Shown here: positions 1-6,358 of the stretch, piece after piece
How positions within the stretch are numbered: position 1 is the first letter of the stretch
Layout of the letters: each line of letters starts with the position of its first letter
Source of the DNA: Desulfobulbaceae bacterium
Lineage (GTDB): Bacteria > Desulfobacterota > Desulfobulbia > Desulfobulbales > Desulfurivibrionaceae
Reading direction: 5' to 3'
NCBI GenBank assembly: GCA_003557565.1
Contig: PWOG01000120.1
Location: 1 to 10,013 of the forward strand
Length of the DNA: 10,013 nucleotides
Notes under the pieces: model-generated
Seen by the model: only the letters and a program-made list of their open reading frames with translations
The model's database searches: none
Told to the model about the DNA's origin: nothing
Position numbers and translations under genes: made by a program

Positions 1-52
1 CGAACTGCGGGTACCGGCTGACCAAATGGCCGCGGTGGGGAAACAGCCATGA
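1..52 (+). CDS. C-terminal end of upstream gene (partial), probably ftsI
   Basis: An open frame enters from the left edge (first full codon at base 2) and ends at a TGA at 50-52. The last 16 residues read ELRVPADQMAAVGKQP. The stop overlaps the murE start as ATGA, a typical translationally coupled junction within an operon. In proteobacterial dcw clusters the gene before murE is normally ftsI (penicillin-binding protein 3, septal transpeptidase), so that is the likely identity. The visible residues are too few to prove it from sequence; the call rests on position and on the overlap. The other two frames give no better candidate, and frame 1 stops at 19-21. Confidence 0.5.
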   Translation, partial: ELRVPADQMAAVGKQP

Positions 53-1839
53 ACGGGCTGCAGGAACTGTTCCAGAGCGCGGCGGTGGCTTATACGGTGG
101 CGGCCGGCCGGGAACGCGACGCCCCGGCGGTGACGGCAGTTACCGCCGATTCGCGCCGGGCCGGGCCGCAGTCGCTCTTTGTCGCCCTGCCGGGAACCAG
201 GGTGGACGGCCATGATTATGTGGCTGCGGCCGTGGAGCAAGGTTGCCGGGTGGTGCTCTGCAACCGTGGGTGCCGGTTGCCGGTCGGGGTCGCGGAAAAG
301 GTCGTGCACCTGGTCACCGATGACACCCGGTGGGCCTTTGGCCGGCTGTGCGCGGCCCTGCAGGGCTTTCCGGCCCGGGAGATGGTGATGATCGGGATTA
401 CCGGAACCAACGGTAAAACCACCGCCTCGTACCTGCTGGAAGAGTTGATCCGCAACAGCGGTGGTGAACCGGGGGTTGTCGGTACGGTCAATTACCGTTA
501 CCGCGACCGGGTACTGCCCGCTGCCCACACCACTCCGGATCCGGAGAGTCTGCAGAAGCTGTTGCGCCAGATGGCCGTCGCCGGGGTCAGTCACGTGATC
601 ATGGAGGTCTCCTCCCACGCCCTGGAGCAACAGAGGGTGGCGGGAATCGACTTCGATGTCGCCCTTTTTACCAATCTCAGTCACGAACATCTGGATTACC
701 ACGGCGACATGGCCAGCTATTTCGCCGGCAAAAAGCGGTTGTTCGACGACCATCTCAAGCCCCGCGCCGCCGCAGTAGTGGTCATGAATTCTGCGGATAG
801 TGACGAGCACGGGGAGGGTTACTGGAACCGGCGGCTGGTTTCGGAACTTTTGCCCCGGGCCGGCCAACTGCGGCTGTTTCGCTGCGGGGCCGAGGGTGTG
901 GAGCTGCGTTTGCTGGACCGCCGGATCACCCTGGCCGGGATCGAAGCCCTGGTGCAGAGCCGGGAAGGTGTAAATGATCACGGGGACAAAATGGTAAGCG
1001 CCCACAGGGTGCCGCAGGTTGTGGTGAGCGGGACGGCGATGCGTACCTCAGTACGTGAGCCGGCCCCATCGCCGCTTTCAGTGGTGCCCGGTGATCGCTT
1101 ACAGGAAGGACAGTGGCAGCTGCGGTCATCCCTGGTGGGGGACTTTAACCTGGACAATCTCCTGGGGGTGGCCGGGGTCGGCCTGGCCCTGGGGATGAGC
1201 CCCGAGACCATCGGCGCCGGCTTGGCCGCCGCTGAGCCGCCGCCGGGCCGCCTGGAGCGCTTCAGTTCCCGGCGGGGGGTGGAGGTGCTGGTGGATTACG
1301 CCCATACCCCGGATGCCCTTGGCCATGTCCTTAAGGCCGTGGGCCGTTTGACGCCGGGGCGGCTGATTGTGGTTTTTGGTTGCGGCGGTGACCGGGACCG
1401 GGCCAAGCGGCCGCTGATGGGTGAAATTGCCGCCAGGATGGCCGATATCGTGGTGCTGACTTCGGATAACCCCCGCAGTGAGGATCCGGCGGCGATTATG
1501 GCCGATATCCGGCGCGGCCTGGAAAGGGCCGGCGCCCGGCGCGGGCGCCTGGAGAGCCTGCTGGCCGCCCGGCCCAGGCCTGAAAAGCCGGCTGCCGGCG
1601 CCGGGTCCCGCGTAAGCGGCGATCGTCCGGCGACTGTCCGGTCCTGCCGGGGTTATGACCTGATCGTTTCCCGCCGCCGGGCGATCGGGGATACCATTTA
1701 TTTTGCCCGGTCCGGGGATGTCGTCCTGGTTTGCGGCAAGGGGCATGAAACCACCCAGATTATCGGCGATCAGCGCCTTGAGTTCGATGATCGGGGGCAG
1801 GTGATAGAACAACTGGCGATATTGGCTCCGGCAAGGTAA
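49..1839 (+). CDS. murE: MurE, UDP-MurNAc-L-Ala-D-Glu:meso-diaminopimelate ligase, with in-frame repeat insertion
   Basis: Cytoplasmic ATP-dependent amide ligase that adds the third stem-peptide residue to UDP-MurNAc-L-Ala-D-Glu. An N-terminal substrate-binding domain is followed by the ATPase P-loop TGTNGKT (residues 118-124), then TTPDP, MEVSSHALEQQRV and TNLSHEHLDYHG of the central domain, FNLDNLLG near residue 366, DYAHTPDAL, the DNPR motif (473-476) and GKGHE near the C terminus. DNPR is the known specificity signature for meso-DAP rather than lysine. The protein is 596 residues; the family is usually about 490-515. Two stretches explain the excess: residues 309-352 are encoded by a palindromic repeat, and roughly 505-545 is a low-complexity insertion rich in Ala, Arg, Pro and Gly. 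The ATG overlaps the previous stop (ATGA) and has a weak GGGGAAA purine tract upstream. All catalytic motifs are intact, so the gene looks functional. Confidence 0.97.
   Translation: MNGLQELFQSAAVAYTVAAGRERDAPAVTAVTADSRRAGPQSLFVALPGTRVDGHDYVAAAVEQGCRVVLCNRGCRLPVGVAEKVVHLVTDDTRWAFGRLCAALQGFPAREMVMIGITGTNGKTTASYLLEELIRNSGGEPGVVGTVNYRYRDRVLPAAHTTPDPESLQKLLRQMAVAGVSHVIMEVSSHALEQQRVAGIDFDVALFTNLSHEHLDYHGDMASYFAGKKRLFDDHLKPRAAAVVVMNSADSDEHGEGYWNRRLVSELLPRAGQLRLFRCGAEGVELRLLDRRITLAGIEALVQSREGVNDHGDKMVSAHRVPQVVVSGTAMRTSVREPAPSPLSVVPGDRLQEGQWQLRSSLVGDFNLDNLLGVAGVGLALGMSPETIGAGLAAAEPPPGRLERFSSRRGVEVLVDYAHTPDALGHVLKAVGRLTPGRLIVVFGCGGDRDRAKRPLMGEIAARMADIVVLTSDNPRSEDPAAIMADIRRGLERAGARRGRLESLLAARPRPEKPAAGAGSRVSGDRPATVRSCRGYDLIVSRRRAIGDTIYFARSGDVVLVCGKGHETTQIIGDQRLEFDDRGQVIEQLAILAPAR
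974..1102 (+). repeat. Palindromic element copy 1, in frame inside murE
   Basis: A 20-bp flank (974-993, containing TGATCACGGGGACAAAATG) is followed by a 109-bp palindromic core (994-1102) beginning GTAAGCG and ending CGCTTAC, with CGTAC and GTACG facing each other at the centre. By eye the core differs from the murD copy at about 8 of 109 positions, with no indels. It is read as residues 309-352 of MurE, including KMVSAHRVPQVVVSG, RTSVREPAPSPL and GDRL. The insert lies in the loop before the GDFNLDN motif of the central domain. The element's first base is the second base of a codon, as in the other three intragenic copies. Confidence 0.95.
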
Positions 1840-1854
1840 ACTGGTGTCTTTTAT

Positions 1855-1956
1855 GTAACCCAAGCAGCCGTACCGCAACTCGCGGCGATCAGCAGCCCGG
1901 CTGCCTGGATCATGGCCCGTTAAATCAACAAGTTGTTGGCCTTGGTGAACGGTTAC
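1855..1956 (-). repeat. Decayed palindromic element between murE and murF
   Basis: The 133-bp murE-murF gap is mostly filled by a 102-bp segment beginning GTAAC and ending GGTTAC. Its 5' half contains GTACCGCAACTCGCGGCGAT, which closely matches the reverse complement of the intragenic repeat's 3' arm (GTACCGCATCTTGCGGCGAT). Its 3' end, GTGAACGGTTAC, matches GTGACCGCTTAC. The middle has lost the long stem but keeps a short palindrome, GCAGCCCGGCTGC. I read it as a degenerate member in reverse orientation. No terminator-like T-run and no convincing promoter was seen here. Confidence 0.6.
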
Positions 1957-1964
1957 TTAGCTAC

Positions 1965-1970
1965 AGGAGA
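1965..1970 (+). promoter_or_regulatory. Ribosome binding site of murF
   Basis: AGGAGA lies just before the murF start region (AGGAGAACATGGTG). Spacing to the ATG at 1973 is short (3 nt after AGGAG). Spacing to the in-frame GTG at 1976 is 6 nt, so GTG is a realistic alternative that would remove one residue. Confidence 0.7.
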
Positions 1971-1972
1971 AC

Positions 1973-3484
1973 ATGGTGAATGGGCAAACATTGAACAATC
2001 GGCAGCACCGGGCAGGCGCCAGCCGGCCGGCGGAGTTCGGCTACGGTTTTGCCCTGGCCCAGCGACCGGTCTGGTCTCTGGAGCAGGTCCTGGCGGCCAC
2101 CGGCGGTAACTTGTGGGGAGATCGCAACGAGGCGGTTTTTCGCCTGGTTGCCACGGACAGCCGGACCCTGGAGGTCGGCGACCTTTTTGTTGCCCTGCGG
2201 GGAGATAATTTCGACGGCCACGATTTTGTGACGGAAGTGTTGCGCCGGGGGGCGGCGGGTCTTGTTCTGGAAAAACCCCCGGCGGAACCGGTGCCGGTGC
2301 CGGTGATTCTGGTTGCCGACACCCTGCGGGCCCTGGGTGATCTGGCCCATTACCGCCGGCGCTTGATGGGGGAGCTAAAAGTTCTGGCGATCACCGGCAG
2401 TTCCGGCAAGACCACGGTCAAGGAGATGACCGCCGCCATCCTGGAACGCCGGCTGGGGCGTAATCGGGTCCTGAAGACCCGGGGCAATCTCAACAACCTC
2501 ATTGGCCTGCCCATGTCGTTGCTGGCGGTGGATGACCACCACAATTTCGCGGTGATGGAGATGGGGATGAACCGTTTCGGTGAGATCGCCCGCATGGCCG
2601 AGATCGCCGAGCCGGATATCGCCTGCATCACCAATGTCCAGGAGGCCCATCTGGCCGGCCTGACCGATGTCGCCGGGGTGGCCCGGGCCAAAGGGGAACT
2701 GTTCCAGGGCATGGGTCCCGGGACCACCCTGGTGGTTAACCGGGACGACCCGAGGGTTTGGCGGCTGGCCCGGGAGATACCCCGCCACCGGGTTACTTTC
2801 GGGCGCAAGGCCGGGGCCATGGTTCGGGCCACCTACATTCGCAGCCGGGGAGAGGAGGGCATGAGCTTCACCCTGGCCTTGGGCGATGACTGGCGGGGCC
2901 GGGTAAAAATAGCCGCCCTGGGAACCCATAATGTTAACAACGCTCTGGCCGCCGCCGCCCTGGCCCTGGCGGCGGGATTGACTCCCGGGGAGATCGTCGC
3001 CGGTCTGGAGGACTACCGGCCCTTTGCCAAGCGGCTGCGGATTCAACCCCTGGTGTGCGGGCTCAAGCTGATCGACGACTCGTACAACGCCAACCCTTCG
3101 TCCATGCTGGCCGCCCTGGAAACGGTGCATAACCTGCGGCGTCACCGCAAGGTGGTGGCGATTTTGGGGGACATGCTGGAGCTGGGCAGCCATGGGCCGG
3201 CGGCTCATCGTTTTATCGGCGAAAAGGTGGCCAAGCTGAATTTTGATTATCTCCTGACGGTGGGGGATTTTGCCGACGAAACCGCCCTGGCCGCCGGCCG
3301 GGCCGGGATGACCGGCGAGCGGGTGCGAGCCTGCGCCGACAAGGAAGAAATCGTCGGCTGGCTGCAGGAGGCGGTAGCCCAAGGGCGACTGGGAACCGAT
3401 GACCTGGTTTTGCTCAAGGCCTCCCGTGGGATGAAGATGGAAACCATCATCGATGGCCTGAGCCAGGGACGGGAACAGGGATAA
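1973..3484 (+). CDS. murF: MurF, UDP-MurNAc-tripeptide:D-alanyl-D-alanine ligase
   Basis: ATP-dependent cytoplasmic ligase that adds the D-Ala-D-Ala dipeptide to complete the UDP-MurNAc-pentapeptide. Visible features are the N-terminal substrate domain (WSLEQVLAATGG, TDSRTLEVGDLFVALRGDNFDGHDF), the P-loop TGSSGKTT (141-148), TRGNLNNLIGLP, MEMGMNRFGEI, TNVQEAHLAGL, the GTHNVNNALAA motif, DDSYNANPSSM (368-378) and GDMLELG. At 503 residues it is somewhat longer than usual (about 450-460). The difference is mainly a roughly 30-residue polar N-terminal extension before WSLEQ, so a later start cannot be excluded, but the AGGAGA site supports 1973 or 1976. Unlike MurE and MurD it has no repeat in the loop before the HNVNN motif. 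Its stop overlaps the mraY start (TAATG). Confidence 0.96.
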   Translation: MVNGQTLNNRQHRAGASRPAEFGYGFALAQRPVWSLEQVLAATGGNLWGDRNEAVFRLVATDSRTLEVGDLFVALRGDNFDGHDFVTEVLRRGAAGLVLEKPPAEPVPVPVILVADTLRALGDLAHYRRRLMGELKVLAITGSSGKTTVKEMTAAILERRLGRNRVLKTRGNLNNLIGLPMSLLAVDDHHNFAVMEMGMNRFGEIARMAEIAEPDIACITNVQEAHLAGLTDVAGVARAKGELFQGMGPGTTLVVNRDDPRVWRLAREIPRHRVTFGRKAGAMVRATYIRSRGEEGMSFTLALGDDWRGRVKIAALGTHNVNNALAAAALALAAGLTPGEIVAGLEDYRPFAKRLRIQPLVCGLKLIDDSYNANPSSMLAALETVHNLRRHRKVVAILGDMLELGSHGPAAHRFIGEKVAKLNFDYLLTVGDFADETALAAGRAGMTGERVRACADKEEIVGWLQEAVAQGRLGTDDLVLLKASRGMKMETIIDGLSQGREQG

Positions 3485-4563
3485 TGCTCTATCATCTGCT
3501 ATACCCTCTGCATGAGTACCTGAGCGTGCTCAACGTCTTCCGCTACATTACCTTTCGTTGTATCGGGGCGGCGTTGACCGCGTTTCTCATGGTGCTGGTG
3601 CTGGGGCCGCCCTTTATCGCCTGGCTCAAGCAGCGCCAGATCGGTCAGGTGATCCGTGAGGACGGCCCCCGGAGTCATTATTCCAAAAGCGGGGTGCCCA
3701 CCATGGGCGGGCTGCTGATCCTGGTGGCGGTGGCCGTCACCACGGTGCTCTGGGTGGACCTGGGCAACCTGTTCGTCTGGCTGATCCTGGCGGTGCTGCT
3801 GTGGTTCGGCGCCATCGGGGCTTACGATGACTGGCGCAAGATCCATAAACAAAACAGCGATGGACTTGGAGGAAGGGGCAAACTGCTGCTCCAGGGCGTC
3901 GGGGCCGGGGCCGCGGTGGCCGCCCTGTTCCTGCTGCCGGGGTTTGACGGCCATTTGAGCTTTCCCTTTTTCAAGGAATTCCGTCCGGACCTGGGGGCCT
4001 GGTACTGTCTGTTCGCCCTGCTGGTGGTGGTGGGGGCCTCCAACGCGGTCAACCTCACCGACGGCCTGGATGGCCTGGTGGCCGGGCCGGTGGTGATCAC
4101 CGGCACCGTCTACCTGGTGTTTTCCTACCTGGCCGGGCATGCGGTGCTGGCCTCATATCTCCAGATTCCCCATGTGCCGGGGGCCGGCGAGGTGGCGGTG
4201 TTCAGCGGCGCGCTGGTGGGGGCCTGCCTGGGCTTTTTGTGGTTCAACACCTTTCCGGCCCAGGTTTTCATGGGAGATACCGGTTCCCTGGCCATCGGCG
4301 GCGCCCTGGGCATGGTGGCGATCATCACCAAACAGGAGTTCCTGCTGGCCATGGTGGGAGGGATCTTCGTCATGGAGGCCCTGTCGGTGATCCTCCAGGT
4401 GGGATTTTACAAGCTCAGCGGCGGCAAAAGGATTTTTCTGATGGCCCCTTTTCATCATCATTTTGAAAAGAAGGGCTGGCAGGAACCCAAGGTGGTGGTC
4501 CGGTTCTGGATAATTTCCATTGTCCTGGGGCTCATGGCCATCGCCACCCTCAAACTCAGGTAA
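3484..4563 (+). CDS. mraY: MraY, phospho-MurNAc-pentapeptide transferase
   Basis: Polytopic inner-membrane enzyme that transfers phospho-MurNAc-pentapeptide from UDP to undecaprenyl phosphate, making lipid I. At 359 residues it matches the family length (about 360) and has the expected series of around ten hydrophobic segments. Diagnostic motifs are PTMGG, the aspartate pair in GAYDDWRK (D115, D116), NLTDGLDGL (190-198), FMGDTGSLAIGG (D265) and the HHH of PFHHHFEKKGW (324-326), followed by a final membrane helix. It starts at ATG 3484 with one base of overlap with the murF stop, which implies translational coupling. No repeat is inserted, consistent with a membrane protein having little room for a 43-residue insert. 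Confidence 0.98.
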   Translation: MLYHLLYPLHEYLSVLNVFRYITFRCIGAALTAFLMVLVLGPPFIAWLKQRQIGQVIREDGPRSHYSKSGVPTMGGLLILVAVAVTTVLWVDLGNLFVWLILAVLLWFGAIGAYDDWRKIHKQNSDGLGGRGKLLLQGVGAGAAVAALFLLPGFDGHLSFPFFKEFRPDLGAWYCLFALLVVVGASNAVNLTDGLDGLVAGPVVITGTVYLVFSYLAGHAVLASYLQIPHVPGAGEVAVFSGALVGACLGFLWFNTFPAQVFMGDTGSLAIGGALGMVAIITKQEFLLAMVGGIFVMEALSVILQVGFYKLSGGKRIFLMAPFHHHFEKKGWQEPKVVVRFWIISIVLGLMAIATLKLR

Positions 4564-6195
4564 GTGACCGAGCCGATGAAACTGGACAATAAACATGTGC
4601 TGGTGGTGGGTCTGGGAAAATCCGGAATGGCGGCGGCCCGTTTTCTCCTGGCCCGTGGGGTCCGGGTTTCGGTCTCGGAAGGCGGACTGGCGCAGGCGCC
4701 GGTCCGGCGGGGGGTGCAATGGCTCCAGGAAAAAGGGGTTTATTGTGAACTGGGGGGGCATTCCCCGGAACTTTTCACCAGCGTCGATGTGGTGCTGCTC
4801 AGCCCCGGCGTGCCCCTGGATCTTCCCGCCCTGGCGGCGGCCCGCCGGGCCGGAGTGCCGATCATCGGGGAACTGGCCTTGGCGCCGGCGTATCTGAGCA
4901 GTCCGGTGATTGCCGTCACCGGCACCAACGGCAAGAGCACGGTCACCACCATGATCGGGGATATTCTGCAGGCGGCGGGCAACCGGGTTTTTGTCGGCGG
5001 CAACCTGGGAACGCCCTTGTGTGAATACCTGGCCGGCCCCCAGGAGGCGGACTGGGTGGTGCTGGAGGTGAGCAGCTACCAGCTGGACAGCGCCGGGGCC
5101 TTCTGTCCCGAGATTGGGGTGCTGCTCAATATCTCCCCGGACCATCTCGATCGCTACCCCGATTACGCGGCTTACGCCGCCTCCAAATGGCGGCTTTTTG
5201 CCCACCAGGGGAGGCGGCAGCGGGCGGTGATCAACCATGACGATCCGGAAATCGGCCACCTGCTGGCGACCGCGCCGCCGACCGCCGCCCTCTTCAGTTT
5301 TGGCGGCGGGGGAGTAGCCGGGCCGTATCAGGCTCAAGCACTTGATGCCTCCGGCCAGGAAGAGACCGCCGCCGTACGTGATCACGGGGGCAAAATGGTA
5401 AGCGCCCGCAGGGCGCCGCAGGTTGTGGCGAGCGGGACGGCGAAGCGTACATCAGTACGTGAGCCGGCCCCATCGCCGCTTTCGGCGGTGCCCTGTGATC
5501 GCTTACCCGCCGCCGGCACCGAGGCGGAGCCGGCGGCGGGCATGATCCGGGTGCGGGCAGCTGCGGGGAGCGAGGAAGACGAGGAATATGAACTGGCCGC
5601 CGGACTGGCCCTGGAACCCAACCGGCAGAACGCCCTGGCGGCGGTGCTGACGGCCCGCCTGGCCGGATGCCGACCGGCGGCGGTGGCCCGGGGCCTGGCC
5701 GCCTTCAAGGCCCTGCCCCACCGCCTGGCCCTGGTGGCGACGGTGGACGGGGTTGGTTACTACGATGACTCCAAGGCCACCAACATCGGCGCGGTGAATT
5801 CGGCCCTTAAAGGCCTGGTCGGGCCGGTGGTGTTGATTGCCGGCGGCCTGGACAAGGGCGGGGATTATCGCCTGCTGTTGCCGGTGATCCGGGAAAAGGT
5901 CAGGGCGGTGGTGCTCATCGGCTCGGCCAGGGAAAAGATGAAGGCGGCCCTGGCCCCGGAGGTACCGGTCCTGGAGGCGGACGATCTGGCGGCGGCGGTG
6001 CGGGCCGCAAGTTCACTGGCGTCCCCGGGGGATGCGGTGCTGCTCTCCCCGGCCTGCGCCAGCTTTGATATGTTTACCAGTTATGCCCACCGGGGCGAGG
6101 TCTTTCGTCAGGCGGTCGGGCAGTTGCCGGCAACCCGGGCGGGCGGCGGGGCTCTGCCGGGACACTGCCCGGTCATGGAGGCCATGTTCGCATGA
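4564..6195 (+). CDS. murD: MurD, UDP-MurNAc-L-Ala:D-glutamate ligase, with in-frame repeat insertion
   Basis: Cytoplasmic ATP-dependent ligase that adds D-glutamate to UDP-MurNAc-L-Ala. It shows the N-terminal Rossmann-like motif HVLVVGLGKSGMAAARF, the P-loop TGTNGKST (119-126), LEVSSYQLD, LLNISPDHLDRY, EPNRQNALAAV (352-362), YYDDSKATNIGAV (399-411) and the C-terminal SPACASFDMFTSYAHRGEVF. The length of 543 exceeds the usual roughly 440-460. Most of the excess is a palindromic repeat (residues 272-315) plus flanking Ala/Glu-rich linkers and a short tail after the family end. The GTG at 4564 directly follows the mraY stop (TAAGTG). An in-frame ATG at 4576, giving MKLDNKHVLVVG, is an equally good start; neither has a strong ribosome binding site. 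All motifs are intact. FtsW, the expected next gene, is absent. Confidence 0.96.
   Translation: MTEPMKLDNKHVLVVGLGKSGMAAARFLLARGVRVSVSEGGLAQAPVRRGVQWLQEKGVYCELGGHSPELFTSVDVVLLSPGVPLDLPALAAARRAGVPIIGELALAPAYLSSPVIAVTGTNGKSTVTTMIGDILQAAGNRVFVGGNLGTPLCEYLAGPQEADWVVLEVSSYQLDSAGAFCPEIGVLLNISPDHLDRYPDYAAYAASKWRLFAHQGRRQRAVINHDDPEIGHLLATAPPTAALFSFGGGGVAGPYQAQALDASGQEETAAVRDHGGKMVSARRAPQVVASGTAKRTSVREPAPSPLSAVPCDRLPAAGTEAEPAAGMIRVRAAAGSEEDEEYELAAGLALEPNRQNALAAVLTARLAGCRPAAVARGLAAFKALPHRLALVATVDGVGYYDDSKATNIGAVNSALKGLVGPVVLIAGGLDKGGDYRLLLPVIREKVRAVVLIGSAREKMKAALAPEVPVLEADDLAAAVRAASSLASPGDAVLLSPACASFDMFTSYAHRGEVFRQAVGQLPATRAGGGALPGHCPVMEAMFA
5378..5506 (+). repeat. Palindromic element copy 2, in frame inside murD
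   Basis: A 20-bp flank (5378-5397, GTGATCACGGGGGCAAAATG) is followed by a 109-bp core (5398-5506) with GTAAGCG and CGCTTAC ends. The inner stem has GGGACGGC on the left facing GCCGGCCC on the right, around CGTAC-ATCA-GTACG. It is translated as MurD residues 272-315, including KMVSARRAPQVVASG, KRTSVREPAPSPL and CDRLP. It sits in the central-domain loop before the EPNRQNALAA motif, the structural equivalent of the murE insertion site. Codon phase is the same as in copy 1. Confidence 0.95.
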
Positions 6196-6203
6196 GGATG
6201 AAC

Positions 6204-6332
6204 GCAGGCAATTATCGGGTGCCGAAGATTGTGGCCAGCGTGACGGCGATGTCTGTATCAGTATATGAGCCGGCCCGATCGCCGCTTTCGGCGGTACCCT
6301 GTGATCGCTTATCATTTTACCCCCGTGATCAA
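6204..6332 (+). repeat. Palindromic element copy 3, intergenic between murD and murG
   Basis: A 109-bp core (6204-6312) aligns without gaps to the intragenic copies in + orientation: GTGACGGCGAT, then ATCAGT, then GAGCCGGCCCGATCGCCGCT, then CCCTGTGATCGCTTA. The left arm has diverged, mostly by transitions. Here the 20-bp flank is on the RIGHT (6313-6332, CATTTTACCCCCGTGATCAA), as the reverse complement of the flank that precedes the intragenic copies. It fills almost all of the murD-murG gap, the place where ftsW is normally found. No T-run follows, so it is not a standard intrinsic terminator. Confidence 0.88.
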
Positions 6333-6347
6333 TCAGATGGGCGGGGC

Positions 6348-6353
6348 AGGAGG
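6348..6353 (+). promoter_or_regulatory. Ribosome binding site of murG
   Basis: A consensus AGGAGG lies 5 nt before the ATG at 6359. It decides the start: the in-frame TTG at 6356 would be only 2 nt away, too close. murG therefore has its own strong initiation signal instead of depending on coupling to murD. Confidence 0.85.
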
Positions 6354-6358
6354 ATTTG

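Noticed and set aside
974..1102. Intein or self-splicing intron
   Set aside because: The 43 residues lack intein splicing motifs, and the unit is too short for a group I or II intron; the uninterrupted open frame indicates translation.
1933..1960. Promoter-like TTGTTG upstream of murF
   Set aside because: No acceptable -10 box at 16-18 bp spacing, and the operon arrangement does not require an internal promoter.
4153..5385. Long antisense ORF (410 codons) opposite mraY and murD
   Set aside because: It is a shadow of GC-rich coding DNA. Its translation is low-complexity (Gly, His, Gln and Pro rich) with no family motif, and the opposite strand encodes clear MraY and MurD.
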